This document shows positions 25,340 through 35,635 of a DNA stretch of 64,000 bases, piece after piece. Source of the stretch: Pseudocercospora fijiensis CIRAD86 (Eukaryota; Ascomycota; Dothideomycetes; Mycosphaerellales; Mycosphaerellaceae); NCBI RefSeq assembly GCF_000340215.1, contig NW_006921541.1, forward strand, positions 1,647,527 to 1,711,526, in the 5' to 3' direction. Within the stretch, counting starts at the first letter, position 1; every line of letters starts with the position of its first letter. Position numbers and translations under genes: made by a program. The notes under the pieces were generated by a model that did not search any database, had not been told where the DNA came from, and saw only the letters and a list, made by a program, of their open reading frames with translations.

Positions 25340-26232
25340 GCCTCTATAGGGACCCTTATACGCAATGTCTAAGAAAGAGCTTAAAACCCTAGATAAGTAG
25401 CTAAAAGAGAAATTAGAAAAAGGCTAGATACGGAAGTCGATATCCTCGGCAGCCTTACTAGTAATATTCGTTCTAAAAGCCGGATTAGACGAAGGACGGC
25501 TAGTAGTCGATTTTAGACGACTTAACGATATTACAATTAAGAATCGGTACCTACTACCGAACATCGAAGAAATGCAAGACCGATTAACTAGATTAGACTA
25601 GTATACGAAGATTGACCTACGCGATACGTTTTACGCAATACGTATAGCAGCTAGATACGAATAGATAATAGCATTCCGAATAAGATATAGGCTTTACGAA
25701 TTCTTAGTTATGCCTATAGGACTTACAAATGCCCTGGCGTTATATTAAGACCTTATAAACGAAGTCCTCCGAGACCTTCTAGATGTATACGTTATCGTAT
25801 ATATAGACGATATCTTAGTCTATACTAAGGGAGCTCTCGCGGACTATATACGAATAGTATAGGACGTCTTTGAACGATTTACTTAAGTAGGATTTAAGAC
25901 TACACCTAAGAAATGCGAATTCTATAAGAAGGAAGTTAAGTTCCTAGGATTTATTATTAGCACTATAGGAATTAGGATCGATCTAGAAAAAACTAAGTTA
26001 ATATAGGAATAGCTAACGCCTATATACGTTAAAGACGTACAATTATTCCTAGGATTAGCTAACTATAACAGAAAATTCATCGAGGGCTACTCTAAGATAG
26101 CGGTACCCCTTACGGAGCTTATAACGAAAGATAAGAAATAGAACTAGAGCACGAAGGAAGACAAAGCGTTTAGGTAGCTAAAGAAGCAATGCGTTTTCTA
26201 CGCTTAACGCGTACGATTATTCGATAGGAATA
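25340..26232 (+). pseudogene. gypsy reverse transcriptase remnant
   Basis: Coherent RT sequence resumes after the LINE: LVVDFRRLNDITIKNRYLLP, FLVMPIGLTNA, the catalytic VYIDDILVYTK (near 25.80 kb, YxDD intact) and FLGFIISTIGI. TAG codons sit at Trp/Gln positions. It runs into the assembly gap. Confidence 0.88.
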
Positions 26233-26484
26233 NNNNNNNNNNNNNNNNNNNNNNNNNNNNNNNNNNNNNNNNNNNNNNNNNNNNNNNNNNNNNNNNNNNN
26301 NNNNNNNNNNNNNNNNNNNNNNNNNNNNNNNNNNNNNNNNNNNNNNNNNNNNNNNNNNNNNNNNNNNNNNNNNNNNNNNNNNNNNNNNNNNNNNNNNNNN
26401 NNNNNNNNNNNNNNNNNNNNNNNNNNNNNNNNNNNNNNNNNNNNNNNNNNNNNNNNNNNNNNNNNNNNNNNNNNNNNNNNNNNN
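26233..26484. other. Assembly gap (N run)
   Basis: 252 undetermined bases lie between the RT and RNase H remnants of the gypsy element. The true length is unknown. Confidence 0.99.
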
Positions 26485-26830
26485 ATACCCGGTAGCCTAT
26501 ACTCGAGAAAGATATTACCTCGCAGAATAGAACTACGACATCTATAATAAGGAGCTACTTATAATAGTTGCATTACTATAATACTAGCGAGTATACGCGG
26601 AAGGAGCACTAAGTCTTACGATTCTTTCTAATTATAAGAATCTAACTTACTTTACTACGACTAAAGTACTAACCCGAAGATAGGCCCGCTAGTCGGAGCT
26701 ACTAGGACAGTACAAGTTCGAAATCCGCTATACCCTAGGACGCGAGAACGGACGAGCCGACGCACTAAGCCGCCGTAGCGACTATATAGAGGGTTACGAA
26801 CTAGTATAGTAGTAGATATTAAAAGCAAAC
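26485..26830 (+). pseudogene. gypsy RNase H remnant
   Basis: The frame after the gap reads YPVAYTREKYYLAE, NYDIYNKELLTIV and FEIRYTLGRENGRADALSRR. The last is the hallmark C-terminal block of Ty3/gypsy RNase H. In-frame TAG codons are present. Confidence 0.85.
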
Positions 26831-26929
26831 TAAGACGGAAGCCTTAGTGCTAATATAAAAGAATTTAACTATATTATACGAGTTCTTCAGGATATAGAAG
26901 AACAGTTCCTAATCGAATATAGGAAATAC

Positions 26930-28200
26930 TAAGTACCTAAGGAACGAGTTACGGAGTGTATACGACAACACTACGACGGACTAGAAAATAGACACCCTAG
27001 AGTTTTAAAGATAATAGAACTAGTTAAGCGAAGCTTCGGATTCCTATATATGCGACAACGAGTTCTAGAATATATTAAGAAATGTCTACAATGTTAGCGT
27101 AATAAGGCTAATAGACACGCTAGATATAGACATATCTAATTTAGGACGCTACTAGATAAACTATAGGACGAAGTTACAATAGACTTTATTACGAAACTAC
27201 CGAAGTCTAAGGATCCGGTTATAGGATATAGCTACGATATAATACTTGTTATAGTCGATAGGCTTACGAAATACGCACACTTCATTCCTACTAATAAAGC
27301 AAGTACGGTAGAGCAACTCGGATACCTCGTACTAGATAGACTTATACGATACTACGGATTTCTAAAGACCTATATTACGGATAGAGATAAGCTCTTTACG
27401 TCAAACTACTAGAAGACGCTTATAGCGACACTTAGAATTAAGTGTAAGCTATTAACGGTATACTATCTATAGATAGACGGCTAAACGGAAATTAAGAATT
27501 AGGCCTTAGAGGTATACTTACGGCACTACGTTAATTACGTACAAAACAACTAGGTATCGCTATTGCCTATAGCACAACTTGTACTAAACAACTAACAATC
27601 TAAGACTACGAAAGAGACACTATTCTTCGCTAATTTTAGGAAACATCCGTAGCTGTTCGGGGAATAGTATTTATAGTATCTATACGCGGATAAAGCGATA
27701 GTCGCTTTAGAAGACTTAAAGCAGGTATATTAAGAATTGCAAAGGGCAATTGCCGAGTCTTAGGAAAAGATTATAGGACTATATAATGCTAAACGAAAAA
27801 TAGCACCTTAGCTAAAGAAGGGGGATAAGGTCTACCTCCTAACAAAGAATCTAAAAACCCGGAGATCGACTAAGAAACTAGACTACGTTAAAGTCGGGCT
27901 ATTTTTGATTAATAAGCCTAAAGGACTAGTTAATTACTAACTTAAACTACCGGACGACGCGAAAATCTACCTAGTATTCTATATCTCTATACTAGAACCT
28001 ACAGACGCCGAAACACTGTATTAAGAAACATTTCACTTCTAACCTAAGGAAGAAAATAAGTTTAAAGTCGAGAAAATCCTAGACTAGTAAGGTTAGAAAT
28101 ACCTTATTAAATAGAAAGGATACCTATATTTAGAAAACACTTAGGAACTAAAAGAAAACCTGCAGAACTATTAGCAGATAATTAAAAAATATCAAAACCG
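26930..28200 (+). pseudogene. gypsy integrase and C-terminal chromodomain remnant
   Basis: The zinc-binding end includes YIKKCLQC near 27.07 kb. The catalytic core includes VTIDFITKLPKSK, IILVIVDRLTKYAHFIPT and TDRDKLFTSNY, then LKKGDKVYLLTKNL. The end of the frame (about 28055-28180) reads FKVEKILD, YLIK.KGYLYLENT.ELKENL, a chromodomain, which places the element among chromoviruses. Many TAG codons occur, mostly where Trp is conserved. Confidence 0.88.
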
Positions 28201-28489
28201 GACAAAAAAGAAATAACTAGTATAGGAATTAAACCTACGACCTCTTAGACCCTATCGATTATAGCGCCTTAGAGTTCTTAACGACCTAGGGCAGTATAGC
28301 TCGAGGAGCGGGGACTCTAATAGCGTACCTAGCAACTATGTCTTTTAAGGCTAAGAATTATACTACTAGACTAACTAGCTAGAAGATAAAATAGATAGGA
28401 AACATTAAAAATATATACCTTTAGGACACTAGACTCTCGGCACTCCTACTAGGGATTTTAGAGACAGGCTAGAATGTCCTATCTAGACG

Positions 28490-29010
28490 ACTCTAGTTAT
28501 AAGGCGATATCTATAATCGGCTATCTAGGGGAAACGGCTCGTTAGTAGGTAACGAGAATATTATCGGCTCTATAGGCGAAGAGCCTAGCTCTCTTTCGAG
28601 CTCCTCCGCCTATTAAATAGAGGCTTCCTCTACCTTAAGAGCTTATATCTCCCGATCCTCCTTTATACATAGCGACTTACGTAAGCGACGGACCTTTGCG
28701 CGATACTTAAAAAGCTTCCGCGTAAGGAGGTCCTCCTCCTCTTCGGCTACTTCGAGATCTTTAGCTATCTTTAGGCGCGCCTTCCGGATTTTTTTATACT
28801 CTATATAAGTAACTTGTATATTATAGGACTAGCTATATAGGGCGTACTCGGAGTAGCGACCGGAACGAAGATCGACTTTGTAGGGTTTACCGGCCTATTT
28901 GTAATAAAAGTAGCGGATCGGTATTTCGAGGCAGTCGGCGAGGATATTATTTGCGATATTTTCCTTACGCTAGCGAGAAGACAAGTCTTTAGATAACTTT
29001 AGTATAACAA
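28490..29010 (-). pseudogene. Antisense ORF remnant in the 3' region of the gypsy element
   Basis: Opposite to gag-pol, one frame is coherent for about 170 codons with few TAG stops: NILADCLEIPIRYFYYK, GKPYKVDLRSGRYSEYALYS, then a charged coiled-coil-like stretch with EEEEDLLTRKLFKYRAKVRR and EELERELGSS. No known domain is recognised. It lies between the chromodomain and the 3' LTR, where plus-strand frames are closed. Confidence 0.45.
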
Positions 29011-29069
29011 AGAAGTTAGAATTAGAAAGTCCCGGAATAAGGGACTATTCCGCTTAAGAAGGGGGATAG

Positions 29070-29415
29070 TATTACGGATCTAATTAGTTAGAGTCCTTAT
29101 ATAATCTTAGAGCGACGCTAAGACTAGTAGGCTAAGCTATCGCTCTATCTTACTAGAAGCGATAGGAGCGGTCGAGAGCGATAGCGTCGCTTACGTCGCT
29201 TACGACTATAGACAAGATGTCTCCTTTATATTTAGGAACGCCGGAATGCCCTTATAGCTCGAGGCGTTTAACTTATATTACCTACTTACTAATTGGAATT
29301 ACCTTTATACTAATTATTCTGTCTCTACCTCCTGCTTATATTAGCCTCTCTAAAGAAGCCTCGGCTTATACGTAATAAGAAGTTACCTAACGATCTGTCG
29401 CGAGTAACCGTAACA
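29070..29415 (+). repeat. 3' LTR of the gypsy element
   Basis: 346 bp, the same length and ends as the 5' LTR, directly preceded by a purine-rich tract and followed by the target duplication ATAGC. Confidence 0.92.
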
Positions 29416-29686
29416 ATAGCTACCTATATTATTCTTAAGCTTCTAAAGATCTAATTATAATCTATCTAATATCACTTTGTCTAGAGCGGGTTAGCGCCTA
29501 TCCCTTCGAAAAGACGCCCTCTAAGCGTTTTAGGCCGCCGTGCTAGGCTAGGACATACTATTAGCATTAGCATAGACAATTACACACGTACGTGCCCTTT
29601 ATTAAGTCTACGAGTCGACGTACGAGCGCGTCGTAACAGAGAAACTCTACAGCCGCAGATTCCACTGGATGCTCTGGTTGCGTTAG

Positions 29687-30631
29687 TTGCGTTGGTTGAC
29701 GCCGCCCCCAGGAGCAAGACTGAAATCGAAGACACGGCGTTTGACGAAAAGCGCAGCGATTCCAGAATACATCATTCTTTTACAATTGGGCGACGTCGAT
29801 TACTTCGGACAATCACACTTGTGCAGCAGGAACTCGACAGCGCGTCTCGTTAAGTGCCGTACCAGAATGTCTACGCTACTACCCGCAGAATTCCACAGAG
29901 ATTTTCTAAGGGGTGAAGTTCTCTCGTTTGGTGTCTCAGGGCATGTGGAATTGTCTGACTCCGGCTTCGCAATCAAAACGGCGTGGCGTAACGAAGCACG
30001 GAATGGACGCGCCGACCTTGTGCTGGAGGCAAAGATATATCAGATCCTCGGGAAGCATGATCGTCTTCTCGCCTTCAAAGAATGAGATCCCGAAGAATGT
30101 GCCATAACCCTGGAATTTGCACCGAATGGCTCGCTGAATGATTATCTGCGCGACCATCCGGACATCTCTTCGCAGCGACGGATGCAGTGGGCCACCGAGT
30201 GTGCAGAAGGTCTAGCAGTCCTACACGCCGCCGAAATCATCCATTTCGACTTTAAGCCTGGAAACTTGCTTCTCGATGCAGCATTGCATATCAAAGTCAT
30301 TGACTTTGGCAGCGCATCTCTTCAAGGTTCCAGGCCCAATGGGTACAGTCCGTCACGATACTCGCCCTGGGGAAACGCACCGGAAGACACGTGGCCCCTT
30401 GGCGTTCAGGTGGATATATTTGCGCTTGGTTCAACAATCTTCAAAATATGGGCAGCTGAGGATCCTTTCGAAGAGCAGTCATCAGAAGAAGTGACCCTCC
30501 GCTTCTGAAAAAATGAGTATCCAGACGTTACCACGCTGTCCTGTGGAGACATCATTCGAAAGTGCTGGACTGGTGGATTCACATCTGCAGAAGAGGTAAA
30601 CCAGGCGTTAGAAGCAAATGGACTACCATGA
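29687..30631 (+). pseudogene. Protein kinase-like gene broken by two TGA codons
   Basis: One frame of 315 codons encodes a kinase-like domain. It shows a Gly-loop region (LSFGVSGHVEL), the lysine strand FAIKTAW, hinge LEFAPNGSLNDYL, catalytic loop HFDFKPGNLLLD, metal loop VIDFGSAS, and helix F DIFALGSTIFKIW. The HRD Arg is Phe here (HFD), as seen in some fungal kinase-like families. Two in-frame TGA stops, at 30083-30085 and 30506-30508, interrupt it; a CGA-to-TGA change would explain each. The gene starts about 270 bp from the RIP-hit gypsy element. An intron does not neatly remove either stop. It was probably a functional gene once. Confidence 0.7.
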
Positions 30632-31438
30632 TTCCACACTCAGACAGCGAATGAGTTGGTCACTATCTACATCAATCGCGACCATCAGGCCTCATTCATA
30701 GATCTAATAAGACCTGGATTACAAGAATGCTTGACAGCTCGCCTCACATCCAGAACTGCTCGCATCCACGCCTCAACGACCTCCCTCATATCCGTCATCC
30801 CTGTCGACTGGACACTGGCCTGGTTTTGTCGTTTGGCCCGACCGGCTGGTTGGAAGTGGAGGCGGGCATTTGGTTTGATTCTGCCGCTCCCGAGCAGCTT
30901 GATATTTTGCGACCGATCGGAATGTCCTGTCGCATGTGGTAAGTAGGGCAGCCTCTGTAGCGGGTGGTGAACTCCATGATTACACACATCTGGCCTTATC
31001 AGCTGTGGAGCGACCAAGCGAGGTACGAAATGGAAACATGAGGAGGACAATTACCCTAAGAATTTTCGCTACTTCCTGCTGCTTCCTGCTGCGATGATGT
31101 CGTTAAAAAGGGTGGGTCGGGATGGACGTGCGGACGCGTTTGATATTGCGGGAGATGGGCAGAAAGTGAGTTTCAAATGATGCAGAGGTGAAGCCGGAAC
31201 TCCATGGCGGGAGCAAACATGATAAGTGTTCTCGTCTCTCCCCACTTTGCGACTGGATGTCTTTTCCTGGATCTCCATCACCATGGACAACAAAACGCTT
31301 CTATCTCCCTCTGAGGAGACTTTGCTGGTTAAAGACAATGCCAGACTGCATCATTAACTTTTCTCAACCAATCCTGAATTAGGGGACTTACCGGTCTTCG
31401 GACCTATCGAGGACTTACCGGGTGCCAGCGATCTAGAT
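30632..31438. other. No gene recognised
   Basis: Short overlapping frames on both strands show no coherent domain. A leader exon of the following ankyrin gene may lie near 31283-31330 (MDNKTLLSPSEETLL), but its splice phase did not fit. Confidence 0.35.
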
Positions 31439-32333
31439 ATGCAGCACTTGCTTATTTCCCCCGATCCTAGGCTTCGGGATGTCGAGGAGGCTTGTAAGAA
31501 TGGGGATTTGGATCGTGCGTCTGCAGAAGTTCAGCAATTACTTCAGACAGGCATGGCTGCCGAAGACCTTCAGCTGTGTCTGTTACGAGCTGTTCAGTCT
31601 GGTGAAAGAGGACTTGGTGGAAATGCTGCTGTCTGTTGGTGTACCTGTGGTTCTTGAAACCGTCAAAACTGCGATCGCCAAAGAATCAATTGTGCTGCTC
31701 AAGCTGTTCCTGAAACACGGATGGAACATCAACGAGGAAGAGGCGTGGTGTATCCCTCCACTTCTTTCGCAAGTACAACACAACACCTAAGTCCCTGCGT
31801 TGTGGCTTACGAAGTATTTCAGATTCGCCATATCCATCAAAGCATCCGAGTCTTTGATTGATTGATTTTTGAGGAACGGGGCTGACCCAAACGCGGCCTG
31901 CAAGATGGATATCACACCATTGTCGACTGCTGTCGCGGAAGCAAGATATCCAACTGTAAAGCGGCTGTTCGACCACTGCCCTGCTACCACAGTTTTTCGA
32001 GGCCAGCAGCTCCATTGGGCCGCCGCACGGCGCGAACCGGAAGACAGTGATGCGATTCTGCGGCTTGTCCTGGACCGATGCAAGACCAACATCAATTCCA
32101 TAATGTACGAAGATCGTGGCTTCTCATTTGAAGTCCACAAAGTTTTGGGGTTGGGCACTGCCCTTCATGAGGCTGCAAGATCAGGACGAGCAAGTACGGC
32201 CCACAGTCCGATCGAGAATGGCGCTGATATTTCTATCCGTGACTCGCGCGGGAATACGGCACTTGAAGTGGCAGAGCGTGAATGCAATTTCGCTGTTGCA
32301 GACGAACTTCGCACGAAAGCAGTCAAGACCTAG
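31439..32333 (+). pseudogene. Ankyrin-repeat protein gene, frameshifted and stop-interrupted
   Basis: The first frame (31439 to about 31598) encodes RLRDVEEACKNGDLDRASAE. The reading then shifts by one base to VEMLLSVGVPVVLETVKTAI and LKLFLKHGWNINEEE. In that frame a TAA (31788-31790) and a TGA (31863-31865, replacing the Trp of LIDWFL) interrupt before LRNGADPNAACKMDITPLS, LGTALHEAARSGR and NGADISIRDSRGNTALEVAE. These are ankyrin repeats of the kind that mediate protein contacts. The TAA might fall inside an intron (GTACAA...TTTCAG); the TGA and the shift would not. Together with the broken kinase upstream, this suggests a decayed signalling pair. Confidence 0.65.
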
Positions 32334-32339
32334 ACATTA

Positions 32340-32690
32340 CAAGGTGAAGACGAACCTACCAAGTAACATCCTACCGTAGTAGAATCCAACAAGTTGCTAC
32401 TGCTAGTACCTAGTGTCTACCTAAGCCTAGGTAGAGGTTAGTAGCGCGATAGTCTTTAATAAATAAATTAAGCTACGTCCTATTTATCTGCTATTAGTTA
32501 CTTCTATTATATAGCTTAACTTTAATACTAGTATCTAGTAGGCCGGCTATTAAGAATATAGAAAACTTAAACGGACGCTTTAGTAAAAAGTAAAGTATTA
32601 CTAAATACCTATTAGTAAACTATAGAGATATATGCCTCGTCTATATTACTATTTCTAGAACTCTAGAGTAATTACTCTATCTCTATAGTA
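32340..32690. repeat. AT-rich RIP-type sequence, no gene
   Basis: CA/TG-poor, TA-rich DNA follows directly on the ankyrin pseudogene. No coding frame or transposon domain can be read. Confidence 0.5.
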
Positions 32691-33050
32691 ATTCCTAGTA
32701 TAGTCTATAATTAATCTAATTAATCTAGACCCCCCTAAATTAAATTAGATTTAAGTTACTAGGACCCCTAGATTAGATTGCATTAGATTGCTTTAATAGG
32801 GGCTAGATTAGATTAGATTAAATTGCTAAATTAGTAGGACTAGGCGAGATTAGATTAGATTAAATTGCTAAGCCTACCTAATTTAGCCCTTTAGCCCCTA
32901 GATTAAATTGGATTGCTTCAAAAAGGGCTAGATTAAATTAGAATGCTTTAGAAAGGGGCTAGATTGAATTGAATTGGATTGCTTAGTCAGCAGGAATAAG
33001 CCAGATTAGATTGGATTGAATTGCCAAGCCAATCTAGATTGCAATCCCGG
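32690..33050. repeat. Degenerate GATTA-rich minisatellite
   Basis: Repeated imperfect units of the type GGGGCTAGATTAGATTAAATT followed by GC, about 30-60 bp apart and interspersed with runs of GATTA/GATTG. The last units near 33.0 kb keep CA/TG dinucleotides, while the earlier ones look RIP-altered. No gene. Confidence 0.65.
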
Positions 33051-33423
33051 ATTGATTGTGGACCACACTGTCTGTAGCGATTACTAAGGTTTAGACAACA
33101 CTGTGTTGCTGGTAGACTTGCGAGATGCGATGCGTTGTGTATTGCAACCTGAAGACCCTTCACCTCTGGATCGTGAATTTGAATATGCGGATGGATGCAG
33201 ACCGCACAACTCATCACAGTGATCATCCTTCGGGGTTCGGCACACGGCCAGGTACGCAAAGTAACTAAAGTGAGCTGAGGATGAATAGAGTGCATTGCGA
33301 GAGGAGAACTCCAGCTTGAATAGATGTAGCCCGTTCACTCTATTCTCTCTTGATCTCCAATCCTTCCAGTCTAAAATCACTTCATTTGTCAGAGTGCTGA
33401 TACCAGGCCTATTAACAAGCACA

Positions 33424-34971
33424 ATGACCAGCAGCGGACATTCACAGAAGCCTTTCGAGAAGGTATGAACTCCCCGTTTTACATGAGCACACAACTATTT
33501 ACATGCTAATTGATACATCAGCTGCTCATCGTAGGAGCAGGACCTTCCGGCTTACTACTCGGGATCCTCCTTGCCCAGCACAACATACCTTCCCTAGTCC
33601 TCGAAGCGTATCCCTACCTAGACACCCGCCTTCGAGCAACCCAGTATGGCGTTCCCGCGACAAGAATCTTCAGAAGAGCAGGTCTACTCCCAGACTTCAG
33701 AAAAGCCAGCATACCAAAATTCCCAGCCATCTGCTGGCGTCGAGTGGCAGATGGCGAGAAGTTGATCGAGATCGACATGAGCGTTGTGGAAAACGAAGAA
33801 GATAGGATGACTGTACTTCCACTCGGCGAGATCATACAAATCATGTACCGTCACGTCAAGGAAAGATATGCGGGATTGATCGAAGTCAGATTCAATCACA
33901 AGGTCACGAGTACAGGACAAGACGACAAAAAAGCTTGGGTGAACGTTGACGTTGGGAATCAAGAAGCTGGAGAAGAGATCAAACAAGATCGAATCAGCGC
34001 AGACTACATTCTCGGCTGCGACGGCGCTGGCTCAGCAGTTCGCCGCAGCCTCTACGGGAAAGAATGGCCCGGCCAGACCTTCTCGTGCCGTTTCATGGTC
34101 CAGAATGTTTTCTACGATGGCTTCAAGGCACACGGCTGGGACGCAGGGAATTACATGATCGACCACGAGCACTGGGGCCTGATCGCCAAGCGGGGCTACG
34201 TCGAAGGTCAAGGCGATCTCTGGCGTGTCACGTATGGCGATCCAGCAGTCGGCCTCACGGATGAAGAATATCTTGCTCGCAGGCCTTGGCATTTCAAAGC
34301 CATGTTGCCTGGAAATCCCGATCCGGACCAGTATCGTATTGAGCAGACGAATATTTATAATATTCATAATCGATGCGTGGATTCGTTTAAGGTTGGACGT
34401 ATACTGCTGGCAGCTGATGCAGCTCATGTATGGTAAGAAAACAATCATTCGACAGCAACCGCAAGGTCTGAGACAATTGCTGACCTTTGAGTTATTAATT
34501 CTTAGCAACCCGATGGGAGGGTACGGATGCATGACTGCATGCTTGGATGTCGGTGGTCTTGCCGATTGTCTGATTGGATACTTTGAGGGCAAGGCTGGTG
34601 AGGAGATCCTAGAGACTTATGCCAAAGTGAGAAGAGATATATTTCTGAGATATGTTGATGCTAGGAGTATCAAGAACTTGGAGCGAGTGCGAAGTAGTGA
34701 TCCTCGGACTGTGAAAGAGACGGATAAGTTCTTCGGGATAATCCAAGATCTGAATGCGAAGGGTAAGCAGGCTTTGAAAGAGTTCTTGCTAGTGAGCCAT
34801 CTCCACTACCTTACACTCCTGATTCGTGTTCGAGACTAATCGCCCTCGCAGAAAGTAAGCTCTATTGAGTACGACTTTACTCAGCACTACGACCGAAAGC
34901 CAAGCGACTCCACAGCACGACCAGGAACAAAGGGAATCGACTCATCTCAAGTAGAAGTAGCAGAATCTTGA
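33424..34971 (+). CDS. FAD-dependent aromatic-ring-type monooxygenase
   Basis: Class A flavoprotein hydroxylase (PHBH/phenol-hydroxylase fold) expected to use NAD(P)H and O2 on an unknown aromatic or polyketide-like substrate. Exons 33424-33462, 33522-34432, 34506-34791 and 34852-34971 give 451 residues. Introns are 59, 73 and 60 bp with GT-AG ends and CTAAT-like branch sites. The FAD-binding GxGxxG appears as LLIVGAGPSGLLLGILL. The second motif is YILGCDGAGSAVRR. The third is GRILLAADAAHVCNPMGGYG, created by the second splice. The last exon adds VSSIEYDFTQHYDRKPS; without it the frame reads a short unrelated tail. No signal peptide. It sits between broken genes but is itself intact. Confidence 0.88.
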
Positions 34972-35464
34972 AATCCCGGCGTCTCATCCTCCTCACTCAA
35001 CAATCTTTCTAGCTTCTCATCCACAACCTCAGCAGCCCTCTTCACCTACTTCCCACTGCCATTCCTCCCAGCAACCAAATTATCGTACTAGGCCCAATTC
35101 GCACGTATCAACCCCCCACAGCTACGAACAACCCAGCAGTACTATCGTGTCTCTACATCGTGATCGCAACTAATAAACTCTGACAACTGGTCTGCCTCCA
35201 CATACGCCGAATGAATCCATCCACATCCATTCTCCACGTGAGAAAATCTGGAATTGTATCAAGTCATGAGAGCCTAGGGACCTGGCGCTTGGCGGTTTTG
35301 AAGGACTCGAGGGAATCGAGGTGGTTGAGGATACTAAGGTCTAGGGAGGGAGTGGGGTGTTTGATGTCGGATTGAAGGCGTGAGAGGAGGGCTTGGGCGA
35401 AGAGCTTGGGGATTTTGTAGGATATGCGAGTGATTTGATAGGTTTCTCCTTGTTTGGTGGCCAT
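34972..35464 (-). pseudogene. Degenerate gene, unrecognised
   Basis: It begins with an open 66-codon frame (MATKQGETYQITRISYKIPK...). It then switches to another frame that stays coherent (VENGCGWIHSAYVEADQLSE, WVVRSCGGLIRANWA, VKRAAEVVDEKLERLLSEE) except for TAG codons at three places where Trp or Gln could stand. The end overlaps the tail of the monooxygenase gene. It may be a decayed relative of a small enzyme gene; no family can be named. Confidence 0.4.
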
Positions 35465-35635
35465 CGTAGCTGTGTTTGATTAGATGAGGCGTGGAAGCTG
35501 AAGTTTGAGAGGATCGTTGTCAGCTAGAGCATAGATAGGATTAGGTTGCAGATTAGTGAATGTGTAAGGATGGGCTGTTTTGACAATATTTGATGTGAAG
35601 TTCGAAAGAACTCTATATTCATGGCTGGTAACACA

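Larger units (their letters stand above)
17341..29415 (+). mobile_element. Ty3/gypsy chromovirus-type LTR retrotransposon, RIP-inactivated
   Basis: A complete element of about 12.1 kb. It has two 346-bp LTRs, a 5-bp target duplication ATAGC (17336-17340 and 29416-29420), and a polypurine tract just before the 3' LTR (AAGAAGGGGGATAG). Plus-strand coding remnants lie in the order gag with zinc knuckle, protease, reverse transcriptase, RNase H, integrase, chromodomain. A LINE of about 4.9 kb is nested antisense between protease and reverse transcriptase, and there is a 252-base assembly gap. All coding parts are full of TAG/TAA stops with CA/TG depletion. No primer-binding site was recognised after the 5' LTR. 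Confidence 0.92.

Noticed and set aside
32690..33050. Telomere-like repeat
   Set aside because: Units contain GATTA/GATTG, not TTAGGG arrays, and genes continue on both sides.
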